Positions 34,705-44,782 of a stretch of 64,000 bases of DNA are shown piece by piece. Below the pieces are notes generated by a model. That model did no database searches. It was not told the DNA's origin and worked only from the letters and a program-made list of their open reading frames with translations. Made by a program: the position numbers and the translations under genes. This DNA comes from Myxococcales bacterium UBA1238 (GTDB lineage Bacteria; Myxococcota_A; Bradymonadia; UBA7976; UBA1532): contig DBWM01000068.1 of NCBI GenBank assembly GCA_002309015.1, positions 1 through 64,000 of the forward strand, read 5' to 3'. How positions within the stretch are numbered: the first letter of the stretch is position 1; every line of letters begins with the position of its first letter.

Positions 34705-36903
34705 TTACGGCAAAAGAATCTCATCCCGCCCCATCGACTGAATGCGCAACTCATCCGACAAGCTGACGCGGATCCATCCATCCAAGTCCGTTCTCCATAA
34801 GGGAATTTTTCGATCCTGATAACGTTTGAGCGCGTAGGGAGAAGGCAAACCAAAACTGTTATAACGGCCCGCGGTCAGGACGATCGCTTTCGGTTTTAAG
34901 GCCTCCAAAAACGCCTCTGAATTGCTGCCGCGACTGCCGTGATGGGGCGCTTTGAGCACACAAATATTGCCCAGCAATCCTCTGTTTTGTAAATCATTTT
35001 CCTTTTTTTCGGTAATATCGCCCGTCAGCAGCAAATCGCAGCCCGGCCCCACGATTTTCATCACGATCGAAGCATCATTTTCTCCCCAGGATGCATCCAA
35101 CACATGGCTCAGCACTTCGATTTGAACCTCGCCCATCTGCCATTTGCCTGGCTCCGCAATCTCTATCGGCTTCTTTGTTTTTTGAATCGCCTCCAGCGTT
35201 TTTTGCCATGCAGGCTCTGGAGATACGCGACCATTCACAAAAAAGCGATCGACTTCGACCTCCTTTAAAACCGCCATCAGTCCGCCGTAATGATCCGAAT
35301 GGCCGTGCGAAATAAAGACGGCATCGAGATGCCCGATCCCCTCGTGTCGCAGATAAGCGAGCAGCGCCTTCGCTTCAAAATCGGGGCCCGCATCCACCAA
35401 AATGCTGCGATCGTCGCTTCGAACCAAGAGCGCATCGCCCTGCCCCACGGCGATCGCCTCGACCGCAACGCCCTTAAAACCGCTCGCCGCACTCCATACA
35501 AAAAATGCGCAACTGATTAAAATTGCAAACTTTTTTTGGCGAAGGCAGACCCCTGTCATCAGGCATATGGGGATCGCCAAAGCGAACGCCCAACGCCGAC
35601 CCACGATTTGCTGATCCCACCCCAAATCGAGCAGCGCCTCCGCAAACGCGACCAAAAGCTCCGCGCCCTTCGCCGCCCAGTTCAAAGGCATGGAAGTCAG
35701 CGGGCTTGCAAACAGCGCCAAAAGCCCCAAAGGCACCAGAACGCCGCTCGCCACGGGCGTTAAAACCAAATTGGCCGCCAGCGACATGGGTGCAAAAGTC
35801 CCAAAATGGTAAGCCTGAATCGGAGCCGTTGCCGCCCAGGCGACCAGACAAGTCCAAAGCACCGAAACGAGCCCTTTTTTGAACCGACCGCCACACCACA
35901 AGAGCGCTCCCACCGCCGCAAACGAGAGCTGAAAGCTCACCTCAAAAGGTGCCCCATGCTGATGTGCGATCACCATAAATGCAGCAAATCCAAAGAGATT
36001 TTTGCCGTTAGAAGGTTTTAGAAAACAATTCGACAGGAGCAGCCCCGTCACCATGACGCCCGCCCGGCAGGCGCTCACCGGAAACTGCGCCAGCGCCACA
36101 AATCCCCAGACGCAGGGCAACGCCGCAACCGCCGACCAGCGTTTGGGAAACATCACCCCCAGGCGACAAAAAAGCTTTGAAAACGCCCCAAAAAGCGCCA
36201 GCGCAAAACCCGCAACATGAAGCCCGCTCACCGCCAGCAGATGCGCCAATCCCGTTGATTTCAAAGCTCTTTCAGCTGACTGAGGCAACGATTTTTTATC
36301 GCCCAGAAGGAGCCCCTTTAAAACCGCAGCGCCATACCAGCCATCCAGCTCATCCAGCGCATCGCGCGCCCATTTGCGCAGCGAAAGCAGCCTCAAAGCG
36401 CCCTGACCTGCGGGCTCAAGCAACAAAACCGGCCCATGCGCCTGCCAGAGAATCGATCGCCTGCGCCCCCATTCCTTAAAGTCAAAACCGCCCGGATTCT
36501 CTTGTGATGAAAGGAGATGCGGACGATTGACGAGCAGTCTCGCGCCCACCGCAAGGCCGGGTTGATAGGCGACCGAACTCACCCAAATGAGCGCATTTTT
36601 GACGCCATCCGGCGCCACGACCAGGTTCAGATGGCCTCCGCTCAGCTCCGCCTCCACCACGCGCCCCATCACGCGGTGACCGATGGCAGGCGGCGCATCG
36701 TCCGCCGCATCAAAAGCTGCACTCACCATGCCCGAAGCGAGCGAAAAAGCGATCAGCGCCCAGCAGGAATTCCCTGTTTTGCGCGTCCAACTCCCTAAAA
36801 ATACGACGAAAACGAGTGCAATAAGCCCACCTGCCCACGCCCATTCCTTCAAACAGAGACCCAGCCAAAACGCAAACCCGAGTTTGATCCACGGTCGCTC
36901 CAT
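34705..36903 (-). CDS. comEC: DNA internalization competence protein ComEC/Rec2
   Basis: A 732-residue polytopic protein that forms the channel carrying single-stranded DNA across the inner membrane. Domain order: N-terminal membrane segments and DUF4131-like OB part (residues 1-170), Competence domain with GLLLGDKKSLP and LAHLLAVSGLHVAGFAL, and a C-terminal metallo-beta-lactamase-like domain with the metal motif SHGHSDHYGGL. This full layout is that of ComEC. The ATG at 36903 has GGAGG five bases upstream and begins MERPWIKLGFAFWLGL; an upstream TTG at 36969 lacks such a site. Presence suggests natural transformation, but other com genes are not in the window. Confidence 0.93.
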   Translation of the reverse strand: MERPWIKLGFAFWLGLCLKEWAWAGGLIALVFVVFLGSWTRKTGNSCWALIAFSLASGMVSAAFDAADDAPPAIGHRVMGRVVEAELSGGHLNLVVAPDGVKNALIWVSSVAYQPGLAVGARLLVNRPHLLSSQENPGGFDFKEWGRRRSILWQAHGPVLLLEPAGQGALRLLSLRKWARDALDELDGWYGAAVLKGLLLGDKKSLPQSAERALKSTGLAHLLAVSGLHVAGFALALFGAFSKLFCRLGVMFPKRWSAVAALPCVWGFVALAQFPVSACRAGVMVTGLLLSNCFLKPSNGKNLFGFAAFMVIAHQHGAPFEVSFQLSFAAVGALLWCGGRFKKGLVSVLWTCLVAWAATAPIQAYHFGTFAPMSLAANLVLTPVASGVLVPLGLLALFASPLTSMPLNWAAKGAELLVAFAEALLDLGWDQQIVGRRWAFALAIPICLMTGVCLRQKKFAILISCAFFVWSAASGFKGVAVEAIAVGQGDALLVRSDDRSILVDAGPDFEAKALLAYLRHEGIGHLDAVFISHGHSDHYGGLMAVLKEVEVDRFFVNGRVSPEPAWQKTLEAIQKTKKPIEIAEPGKWQMGEVQIEVLSHVLDASWGENDASIVMKIVGPGCDLLLTGDITEKKENDLQNRGLLGNICVLKAPHHGSRGSNSEAFLEALKPKAIVLTAGRYNSFGLPSPYALKRYQDRKIPLWRTDLDGWIRVSLSDELRIQSMGRDEILLP

Positions 36904-37056
36904 CGCGCCCTCCAGATTCCTGTAGGGGCTAATCGGCGCCAGAGCGAGAATGTTGCGGACTGTCTTCAAAAAACGGCTTCAAAAGGAAGGCTTATGACAG
37001 GATTGCAACCCTCTCCCGGTTTGTGCTAGCAAGCGCAGATTTTTTGGAGAATTTCT

Positions 37057-38427
37057 ATGCGAACACCCCTGATTCTCTTTTTTGTTGGGATTGCCATCTT
37101 TGCCGCATTTGCAGGTCCCAGATTGCGGATTCACACAAAGAATAATCATTTCGTATACTTAGCGGATTCTTTTTTGCACGGCAGCGCAGAATTGGTCCGC
37201 ACGCCCGAAGGCACCAACGACTGGGCCAACTACCAGGAACTCCAGTTAAAAGGGGAATCAGCCCGGCAGTACGGTCCGAAGGTCTCCGGATTCTTCACCA
37301 AGCGAGCGGGAAAGCCCGATCAGTTCAGGCTGCTGAGCGGTCAGGAGATCGAGATTCCCTCCCAGGATCGCGGCGAAAGTCAGACCCATTATTTTGTCTC
37401 ATTCCCGCCTGGCCCCGCCGTGCTGATGATGCCTATGGTGGCCCTCTTTGGATACGGCACCAACGATGTGTTGTTTACCCTGTTTTTTGCCGCCCTAAAC
37501 GTCTCGCTCGTCTTCCTTTTATTGCGTAAACTCGGGGAGTTAGGCTATTCGCAACGCAGCGAAAAAGAAGACATCTGGCTGAGCATTCTGTTTGCGTTTG
37601 GCAGCGCTCACCTTTGGTGTGCGGTTCAGGGCGGCGTTTGGTTCACCGCCCTGATCATCGGCGTCACATTCAATTTGCTCTATATTTACGCGTCGTTGGA
37701 CACCAGGCATCCCTTTTGGGCAGGCCTTGCCCTTGCGGCCGCATTCTCTACGCGCGCCACGATGATCTTTGCCGCTCTGTTCTTTTACATGCAGCTGTTT
37801 TTCCCGCCCGAGCATCTGCAGCGATCAAAGCGCGAGACTTTGATAAAATTCCTTCAGTTTTCGGCCCCTTGCCTCGTCGTGGGGCTCTCGCTGCTCTATT
37901 ACAACGCCGTCCGATTCGATCGCATCACGGAATTTGGTCACACCTACCTTGCGGGCGGCACCATCGCGCGCATCCGCGATTTTGGCATGTTCGACATCCG
38001 CTTCCTCACGCGCAACCTCACATCCGCCTTCACCCTGATGCCCCGAATCAGCGATTCCGCCCCCTACATCCAATTCAGCACCCATGGCACCAGCCTGCTG
38101 CTCACCACGCCCGCCTTAACCCTGCTGCTCTGGCCGCGCCGCAGCTCGCCCATCGCCCGACCCATCATGCTTACGGCACTCGCCATCGCGATTCCGATTT
38201 TCCTTTATCAGAACACGGGTTGGGAGCAATTCAGCTTCCGGTTTTCGCTCGACTTCATGCCCTATCTGATCGCCGCCATCGCCATTGGCGGATACCCGCT
38301 CACCAAATTCGTGAAAGGCCTCATCATCGCGGGTATTCTGGTCAACGCATTTGGCGCCGTCACCTTCAAGCGAACCGGCAAAATTCACCTTTACGCCGAT
38401 TACATCAGCGAGGAGCCCAAGAGATAA
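37057..38427 (+). CDS. Polytopic membrane protein, GT-C glycosyltransferase-like
   Basis: A 456-residue inner-membrane protein with about ten hydrophobic helices. A short N-terminal helix is followed by an exported-loop sequence (NNHFVYLADSFLHGSAELVR) and a substrate-loop-like stretch VSFPPGPAVLMMPMVALFG, as in PMT/GT39-type enzymes that use lipid-linked sugars. The conserved early Asp pair of GT-C enzymes is not clear, so the activity is uncertain. ATG at 37057 follows TTGGAG. It ends in a bidirectional terminator. Divergent from comEC. Confidence 0.65.
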   Translation: MRTPLILFFVGIAIFAAFAGPRLRIHTKNNHFVYLADSFLHGSAELVRTPEGTNDWANYQELQLKGESARQYGPKVSGFFTKRAGKPDQFRLLSGQEIEIPSQDRGESQTHYFVSFPPGPAVLMMPMVALFGYGTNDVLFTLFFAALNVSLVFLLLRKLGELGYSQRSEKEDIWLSILFAFGSAHLWCAVQGGVWFTALIIGVTFNLLYIYASLDTRHPFWAGLALAAAFSTRATMIFAALFFYMQLFFPPEHLQRSKRETLIKFLQFSAPCLVVGLSLLYYNAVRFDRITEFGHTYLAGGTIARIRDFGMFDIRFLTRNLTSAFTLMPRISDSAPYIQFSTHGTSLLLTTPALTLLLWPRRSSPIARPIMLTALAIAIPIFLYQNTGWEQFSFRFSLDFMPYLIAAIAIGGYPLTKFVKGLIIAGILVNAFGAVTFKRTGKIHLYADYISEEPKR

Positions 38428-38448
38428 CGCTTTGATTTAAAAAGCGTT
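38426..38448. terminator. Bidirectional terminator formed by the two stop codons
   Basis: AACGCTTT (38426-38433) and AAAGCGTT (38441-38448) pair perfectly around a seven-base loop. Part of the TAA stop of the plus gene and part of the stop of the minus response-regulator gene are inside the stem. A T-rich tail follows on both strands. It should end both converging transcripts. Confidence 0.65.
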
Positions 38449-38852
38449 TATTCCTCGTCATCCGGATCAGGCTCGGGACGTCCGTTTTCGAGCATGTCGC
38501 GCACGCGCTCCACCAAATCCTCGATCAAAAACGGCTTATCCATGTAATCGTCCGCACCGTACAGCGGCGAAGTCATCTCGTTGACGGCGGGCCCGATGGC
38601 GGTCAGCATCAGAACTGCTACTTTAGAAAGCTCTTCTTTTTCGCGCACATAGCGGCAGATTTCCCAGCCGTTCAGCTTGGGCATCATCACGTCCAGAACG
38701 AGCACATCGGGCTTTTCGAGCAGCAGCAATTCGAGCGCTTCCTCACCGTCGCGCGCTTCGAGCACCCGGCAACCCAACTTGGCCACGCTGCGCTTTACGA
38801 TAAAGCGCATTTCAGCATCATCGTCCGCAATCAACACAGTTTTTTCAGACAA
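38448..38852 (-). CDS. Response regulator, receiver domain only
   Basis: A 134-residue CheY-like receiver. The acidic pocket DDD (residues 10-12 of LIADDDAEM), phospho-acceptor Asp in VLVLDVMMPKLNGWE, Thr in VLMLTAIGP and Lys in YMDKPF are all present, so it should be phosphorylated by a histidine kinase. There is no output domain; the last 15 residues are acidic. The start is TTG at 38852, six to seven bases after a very strong AAGGAG; the only ATG nearby is out of frame and closes at once. The partner kinase is unknown. Confidence 0.92.
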   Translation of the reverse strand: MSEKTVLIADDDAEMRFIVKRSVAKLGCRVLEARDGEEALELLLLEKPDVLVLDVMMPKLNGWEICRYVREKEELSKVAVLMLTAIGPAVNEMTSPLYGADDYMDKPFLIEDLVERVRDMLENGRPEPDPDDEE

Positions 38853-39015
38853 GACCCATCTCCTTAAACAGTGACCATCAAGCCATAGGGCTTTGAAAGA
38901 CCGATTGTCAACGGGTTGAAGCTCAAGGCGATCAAAAATGGGACAAAGTTGCTTGATCTCACAGGACGCTTCATCATTTATTGTTTATGCAATCGACCGA
39001 AAGTACCTGTAACTG

Positions 39016-42000
39016 ATGCGACATTTACTCACGCCACTGCTGACCCTCATCGCGGTCGCGAGCGCATTTTATCTTCATCTTTCGTCGCCCCGGCAGGATG
39101 GTCGCTGGCAACTGAAATACAGCTTAAGCCAGGCTGCCGATCGCGATCCTGCCAGCCGCTCACAGATTTCATTACAAATTTTTAACCGTGCCATCATCTA
39201 TATCAAAGAAAATTATGTAGACCCCAAACGAATCGACCCCAGGCGCATGTTCCGCGCCTGCCTTGAAGAGCTTCAAAAAAATGTGCCCGAACTGCTGGCT
39301 CGCTTTGACGACCGCGATCAAAATCAGCCCTCCGTCACCCTTCAGATTGGCCAGCAAACTCAAACGCTATCGCTCAAAGAGCTGGACAACAGCTGGCAGA
39401 TAGCGCTCAAGTTAAAAGACGTTTTCCGTTTTATTCTCAACGAGTTACAAGACAAAGCTTCTGCCAAGGATTTGGAATATACCGCCATTGAAGGCCTGCT
39501 CGAAACGCTCGATCCGCATTCCATCCTGATGCGCCCCAAGGATTACCGCCTGTTCAAAATCGGCATGTTTGGCAAATATGCAGGCGTCGGTTTTCTGGCG
39601 AGTTATCGCAAAGATCAGCTCACCATCACCCACATCTTCGAAGGCTCCCCAGCCGATCGCAAAGGGCTCAAAATCGGTGACCGCGTCGTACAAATCGGCC
39701 TCGACAGCACCCTCAACATGACCATCGAAGAAGCGATCTCTGCAATGAGCGGCGAGCCGGGCAGCCAGGTCGACATCTGGATTCAGCGCGACGGCTGGAA
39801 AAAACCGCGCAAATACGTGCTGACGCGCGAAGACATCAAACTCAAATCGGTGCAGGCAGAGCTTTTGCCCCATCAAATCGCGTGGATTCAGCTGCACCGC
39901 TTTCAAAACTCCGCTGCCGAAGAATTAAAAACTGCGCTCACCGCGCTCAACAAGCAAAGCAAAGGCCTCAGGGGCGTCATCCTGGATCTGCGCGACAATC
40001 CCGGAGGTTTGCTCGATCAGGCCATCAAAATCGTTGATTTCTTTATAGAAACAGGCACCATTGTGACCACCGTTGGCTACGGTGAAAAAATCCGCGCGCC
40101 CCAGATTGCCACGCACGCGGGCACCTTTCCTCGCTTCCCCATGGTCATATTGATCAACCAGGAAAGCGCCAGTGCCTCAGAAGCCGTTGCCGGCGCCCTC
40201 AAAAACCACCATCGCGCCCTTGTTTTGGGGCAGACCAGTTTCGGCAAAGGATCCGTCCAGGTCGTCTACGACAATCCCGACGACTCCGCCCTCAAACTGA
40301 CCATCGCCCAATATCTCACCCCCGGCGATCTTTCGATTCAATCCGTAGGCATCATCCCTCATGTTCAGCTCGTAAAGGTCAATCTCGAAAAAGAAAATCT
40401 TGATTTATTCCGCACAGTTGAACTCAATGCAGGCCATCACAGCGAGAGCGAACTGCCTTTTCATCTCAATCACGAGAGCGCCCTGATCGCGCAAAGCGAA
40501 AAGCCTTTATTTTCGCTGAAATACCTTGAACCGAAAGCCTCTGCCTCAAAATCTTCACCTGTTCAGAAAGCCCTTTCAGATTTTGAAGTCCGCATCGCAC
40601 AAGAGATTCTGGCCCAGACCGAAAATGCGGAACAGGAGTCTCTGATTGAGAGTACCAGGCAAGTCATCGCTCATCATCAGGAGGAGCAAAATCAGGCCAT
40701 CTTTCAGGCGCTGCTCGCACAGGGCATCGACTGGAGCGAAAACTGCGGCCGCGGACATCCCAGGGCTAAGGTCAAAATCACGAGCGATCCTGCACCGTTA
40801 GAGGTGAAATCGGGCCAAAACGTCACCCTGCGCGTTGAGGTCTTCAATCAGGGCGACGGGCCTTTTTGCCAGCTTCGCGCATTTACAAAATCCGACAACC
40901 CCGTATTCGACGGTCACGAGCTGCTTTTTGGCATGATTTTGCCTAAGAAATCCGTCACTTACGAAGTTTCAATTCCGGTCCCCGATACCACTGTGGCCAG
41001 AGAAGATCGCGTCTCGCTTCAATTTTCTGAGGCCAAAAATGCAAACCTGCCCGAAAGCGCGGTCCAGCTCAGAATCAATCCCCAGAAGGCCCCTCAGTTT
41101 GCCCTGCGCTGGCAACTCGATGATCGGGAAAAAGGCAATGGTGACGGGGTGTTACAGCCCGAAGAGGAAGCTTTGCTGCGCGTTTCAGTGCGCAATTTAG
41201 GCCCTGGATTTGCAGAAAGCGTGCTCGGGATTCTGAAGCTTGCCGACTCGACGCTCGAAGAACATACTCCCCCCTCGATGCAGCGCAATGTGTTGCTGCA
41301 ACACGGCAGATTTAAAGGGAAATCCCTTCAGCCAGACGAAGAGACCGAACTTCTCTTTTCATTTAAGGTCAAGAAGGATCTCCAGGCCGATCGGATCGAT
41401 TTTGCACTCCACCTGCAAGAGCCCGAACTCAAAACCCAACGATTTGAACAGATTGCGCTGCCCATCGCCCAATCACCATTGGCCATCCAGAATCAAATTC
41501 TAAAATCTGCTTTAAATACAAATATTTTGGTGAATTCTGGGTGCAACAGCGGAAACCCGCTCTTTGTCGCCTCGACGCTTCAGTCCGACGGACAAACCAA
41601 AGACTGCTACCGCATCCCTCTCCCAAACGGGCTCTACGGCTGGGTCTCAAAAGAAAACGTGATCGCGGGCCCCGGTGAGCTGAGCAACGAAATGACGCTT
41701 CAGAAAGCGGAATGGCAGGCGCCTCCGCAAATCGAGATCGCCCCTGAAAGCGAGATCACCTCGACCCCAAACGAGTTCTTCGACCTCAGGGGAGAGGTCA
41801 TTAACGCCAATGAAATCAGAGGGTTATCGATTTACCTCGCAACCACCAAACTCGATTTCATTCCCCCGATTCCCCAAAAAGATCGCCTGCCGTTCCAAAA
41901 AGAAATCGCGCTAGCGCCGGGGCAGAACCGCATCACCCTCATCGCTCATTTTTACAATCGGCCCACCCTGCGCCAAACCCTGTTCGTCCGCCGATCCCTT

Positions 42001-42027
42001 GCATCTGAAGCCAAAATCCACCACTAA
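39016..42027 (+). CDS. Large S41 C-terminal-processing-type serine peptidase (MXAN_5808-like)
   Basis: A 1003-residue periplasmic or membrane-anchored protease. An N-terminal signal/anchor (LLTPLLTLIAVASAFYLHL) is followed by a helical region, a PDZ domain (about 185-275, VGFLASYRKDQLTITHIFEG) and the S41 core with Ser386 in NQESASASEA and Lys411 in TSFGKGSVQ, spaced 25 residues apart as in Prc. The last 450 residues are unusual for CTPs: two beta-sandwich, CARDB-like domains (VKSGQNVTLRVEVFNQGDG and ALLRVSVRNLGPGF) and an SH3-like segment (YRIPLPNGLYGWVSKENV). The combination resembles the MXAN_5808 family of Myxococcota. It heads an operon with two M16 proteins. Confidence 0.88.
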   Translation: MRHLLTPLLTLIAVASAFYLHLSSPRQDGRWQLKYSLSQAADRDPASRSQISLQIFNRAIIYIKENYVDPKRIDPRRMFRACLEELQKNVPELLARFDDRDQNQPSVTLQIGQQTQTLSLKELDNSWQIALKLKDVFRFILNELQDKASAKDLEYTAIEGLLETLDPHSILMRPKDYRLFKIGMFGKYAGVGFLASYRKDQLTITHIFEGSPADRKGLKIGDRVVQIGLDSTLNMTIEEAISAMSGEPGSQVDIWIQRDGWKKPRKYVLTREDIKLKSVQAELLPHQIAWIQLHRFQNSAAEELKTALTALNKQSKGLRGVILDLRDNPGGLLDQAIKIVDFFIETGTIVTTVGYGEKIRAPQIATHAGTFPRFPMVILINQESASASEAVAGALKNHHRALVLGQTSFGKGSVQVVYDNPDDSALKLTIAQYLTPGDLSIQSVGIIPHVQLVKVNLEKENLDLFRTVELNAGHHSESELPFHLNHESALIAQSEKPLFSLKYLEPKASASKSSPVQKALSDFEVRIAQEILAQTENAEQESLIESTRQVIAHHQEEQNQAIFQALLAQGIDWSENCGRGHPRAKVKITSDPAPLEVKSGQNVTLRVEVFNQGDGPFCQLRAFTKSDNPVFDGHELLFGMILPKKSVTYEVSIPVPDTTVAREDRVSLQFSEAKNANLPESAVQLRINPQKAPQFALRWQLDDREKGNGDGVLQPEEEALLRVSVRNLGPGFAESVLGILKLADSTLEEHTPPSMQRNVLLQHGRFKGKSLQPDEETELLFSFKVKKDLQADRIDFALHLQEPELKTQRFEQIALPIAQSPLAIQNQILKSALNTNILVNSGCNSGNPLFVASTLQSDGQTKDCYRIPLPNGLYGWVSKENVIAGPGELSNEMTLQKAEWQAPPQIEIAPESEITSTPNEFFDLRGEVINANEIRGLSIYLATTKLDFIPPIPQKDRLPFQKEIALAPGQNRITLIAHFYNRPTLRQTLFVRRSLASEAKIHH

Positions 42028-42056
42028 TGCAGTCTTTTTCTCGATGGAGAAAGACC

Positions 42057-43382
42057 ATGCAAAATCCGCACGACGCGATCCGACTCGTCGATCGCTTTCG
42101 CTACCGCGAAAATCTTGAAATCGAAAAATATGTTCTCCCCAACGGACTTACGGTCCTCTACTGGCCCGATTTTTCGGCGCCGCTCTTCAGCTTTCAGAGC
42201 TGGTTTCGCGTGGGCAGCCGCCACGAGGTGAAAGGTCGCACGGGCATCGCGCATCTGTTCGAGCATTTGATGTTCAAGGGCACCAAGAATCATCCGGAAG
42301 GCGATTTTGATCGCATCCTCGAATCCTTTGGAGGCCGCAACAACGCCGCAACCTGGCTCGACTGGACCTATTTCTACGACGACGTGCCAGCCGGATTCCT
42401 GAATGAAGTCATGGCGTTGGAGGCGGATCGCCTGGTGAATATGAGCCTCTGCCCCGAAGAAGTTGAGCCTGAACGCCAGGTGGTGATGAACGAGCGCCGC
42501 GAGCGGGTCGACAACGATCCCTCGGGCAGGCTGAGCGAACTGCTTTGGCAAAAAGCCCTCGGGGATCACCCTTACGCGCATCCCACCATCGGATGGATGG
42601 AAGATATTGCCGCGATTTCATTAGAGAACTGCGTCGACTTCCATCGCACATGGTACAGCCCGAACCAGCTCGTGCTCTCGATTGCAGGCGCCGTCACCCG
42701 CGAAGAGCTGTTTGACGGATTGCTCAAATATTACGCGCCGATTCCCGCATCGAAGCCCGGATTTGCCCCCGAATTGCAGCAAACGCCGCCCGCACGGTCG
42801 GCCACTTACGAAGAGCGCTTCCCTCTCACCTGCGAACGGCTGCTGATGGGTTACAGCGCCCCATCAGTCACCGATCCCCTGTATCCCGCCCTCGAAGTTT
42901 TGAACGAGCTGCTTTTTGAAGGGGATTCCGCGAGGTTACAGCGCGCACTCTGCACCGACGGCGAGATTGCAGGCGAGATCAGCGCCTATGTGCCCGCCTT
43001 TAAAGCCGGCGGTCTCTACGAAATCTGCTCGGAACTGCGCCCCGATCACCATGCGGAGGAAGCCCTCGACGTCCTGTTCAAAGCCTTTGAGCAGATTTGC
43101 CGCGAAAAGCCCGCCCAGAGCGAACTCGACAAGGCCAAAAACAAGCTCGAGTCCCGGTTTTACCGCGGACTTCAGACGATGCAGCAGCGCGCGCAGGGGC
43201 TCGGGTTTTATGAAGTCACCGCGGGGGACTATCACCGCCTGTTTGAGCTGGCCAAAAGCTACAGCGAAGTCACCCTCGACGATCTGCAGGCGGTGGCGCA
43301 GCGCGTATTGAACCCCAACGCGCGCACGATCGTGATCGGCCGGCCTTCGGGGGAGCCTGCATGCGAGGAGGAAGAAGCATGA
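42057..43382 (+). CDS. M16-family zinc peptidase, catalytic subunit
   Basis: A 441-residue insulinase-like peptidase. The inverted zinc motif HLFEH (His66, Glu69, His70) is intact, with the distal Glu expected in VVMNERRERVDN. The two tandem alpha-beta halves of the fold are visible (N-terminal YVLPNGLTVLYW, C-terminal RLLMGYSAPSV). The ATG at 42057 was chosen because GGAGA lies six bases upstream; an ATG at 42027 overlaps the previous stop and lacks a site. The next gene encodes its partner lacking the zinc motif, a usual heterodimer arrangement. Confidence 0.92.
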   Translation: MQNPHDAIRLVDRFRYRENLEIEKYVLPNGLTVLYWPDFSAPLFSFQSWFRVGSRHEVKGRTGIAHLFEHLMFKGTKNHPEGDFDRILESFGGRNNAATWLDWTYFYDDVPAGFLNEVMALEADRLVNMSLCPEEVEPERQVVMNERRERVDNDPSGRLSELLWQKALGDHPYAHPTIGWMEDIAAISLENCVDFHRTWYSPNQLVLSIAGAVTREELFDGLLKYYAPIPASKPGFAPELQQTPPARSATYEERFPLTCERLLMGYSAPSVTDPLYPALEVLNELLFEGDSARLQRALCTDGEIAGEISAYVPAFKAGGLYEICSELRPDHHAEEALDVLFKAFEQICREKPAQSELDKAKNKLESRFYRGLQTMQQRAQGLGFYEVTAGDYHRLFELAKSYSEVTLDDLQAVAQRVLNPNARTIVIGRPSGEPACEEEEA

Positions 43383-44650
43383 TTGTCGTAGAAAACCACG
43401 GATTTCCCTATGCTTATCTCGTGCTGAACTTCAGGTTCGGTCCCGCATTCGATCCTTTGGGCAAAGAGGGGCTGACGTCGCTCACCAATCGCATGCTGCT
43501 GCGCGGAACCCGGCGCCGAAGCCGTGAGGCATTTGAAGAAGCGATCGAATCGCTGGGCACGGAGGTGAACACCGCTACGCAGTCATCCTCGGTGAGCATC
43601 AGCAGCGCCATCCTTTCCCGGAATCTAGAACGGTTTACGCAGCTTTTGGGTGAGATGCTGACAGAGCCGCTCTTTTCGCCCGAAGAGTTTGAAAAGGTGA
43701 AGCGGGAGATGCGCGCGGAGCAGGAAGCCATGCTGAACGACGACAGCTGCCTGGCGCGTATCTGGTTGCGAAAAACCCTGTTTCCCGGACATTTGCTGGG
43801 CCGGAACGCCGCGGGGACGCCTGCAAGCCTCGACGCGATCACCCTCGACGATCTGATCGCGCATCACCGCACCTATTACACGAAAAGCAACCTTCTGGTG
43901 ACCTCGAGCGGGGACGTAACGCAGGCGCATCTCGAGCAGCTTTTGCAGGACGCCTTCAAAAATTTGCCCGAAGGCGAGCCGACCGCCTGGAACCTTGCGC
44001 CCATCGCCCCCATCGACGGCCGTCAGCTTTGGGTCATCGACAAACCCGAGCGCACCCAATCGCAGATTTTGGTGGGGCATCCCGCAGTCCAGGGCAACGA
44101 TCCCGATCTTTTGGCGCTCAATCTCGCATTTACGGGCTTTGGCGGCACGTTTACAGCGCGACTCATGCAGGAAGTGCGCGTCAAACGCGGGTGGAGCTAC
44201 GGGGCTTACGCGCGCCTCGTGCCTGAGCGGTTCGGAGGCTTTTGCATTTTGAGCGCGGCGCCGGAGCGCGATCACACCGCCGATTGCATCGCGTTGCTGC
44301 TCGAAGAATATGAACGTTTCGCCCGCGAGGGTTTGAGCGATGACGAGATCGAATTTGCGCGCAACTACCTGATCAACGCGTTCCCCTTTAAGATCGAGAC
44401 CGCAGCGCAGAAGGCGGCGCTTCAAACCTATTACGCACTCATGGGGATGCCCGAAGATACGCTCGATCGCTACACCGATCGCCTGAAAGCGATCACCCCC
44501 TCGGCTTTGCGGCGGATTTGCAAAGAGCGCCTTACGCCCGATCAGCTGACCATCGTCACCGTATGCGAGGCGGAGCCGCTCAAAGATGCCTTTTCTCAGC
44601 TGAAGCACATCCGCAAAGTCAACCTGCGCTCCTACCTCGATGAAAAGTAA
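43379..44650 (+). CDS. M16-family peptidase, non-catalytic partner
   Basis: A 423-residue M16 homologue. The zinc motif position is EGLTSLTNRMLLRG, with neither His nor the HxxEH pattern, so it cannot bind zinc. It keeps the Arg/Tyr pair of non-catalytic subunits in VKRGWSYGAYARL, which completes the active site of the partner. The ATG overlaps the previous stop in ATGA with a strong GGAGG eight bases upstream, so translation is coupled. It should form a heterodimer in the periplasm or cytoplasm; no signal peptide is evident on either subunit. Confidence 0.9.
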   Translation: MIVVENHGFPYAYLVLNFRFGPAFDPLGKEGLTSLTNRMLLRGTRRRSREAFEEAIESLGTEVNTATQSSSVSISSAILSRNLERFTQLLGEMLTEPLFSPEEFEKVKREMRAEQEAMLNDDSCLARIWLRKTLFPGHLLGRNAAGTPASLDAITLDDLIAHHRTYYTKSNLLVTSSGDVTQAHLEQLLQDAFKNLPEGEPTAWNLAPIAPIDGRQLWVIDKPERTQSQILVGHPAVQGNDPDLLALNLAFTGFGGTFTARLMQEVRVKRGWSYGAYARLVPERFGGFCILSAAPERDHTADCIALLLEEYERFAREGLSDDEIEFARNYLINAFPFKIETAAQKAALQTYYALMGMPEDTLDRYTDRLKAITPSALRRICKERLTPDQLTIVTVCEAEPLKDAFSQLKHIRKVNLRSYLDEK

Positions 44651-44782
44651 CGCCGCGAGTCTGTAGCCTTTTGAGTTTGGCTGCGCCTCTTCGCTGCGCG
44701 ATCATTCGATTCAAAAAACCCTTTGCATTTCAGCGCTGTTTGCGCTTGATCCCCCCGTCTTTCTGACAACCAACCAGCGGAT

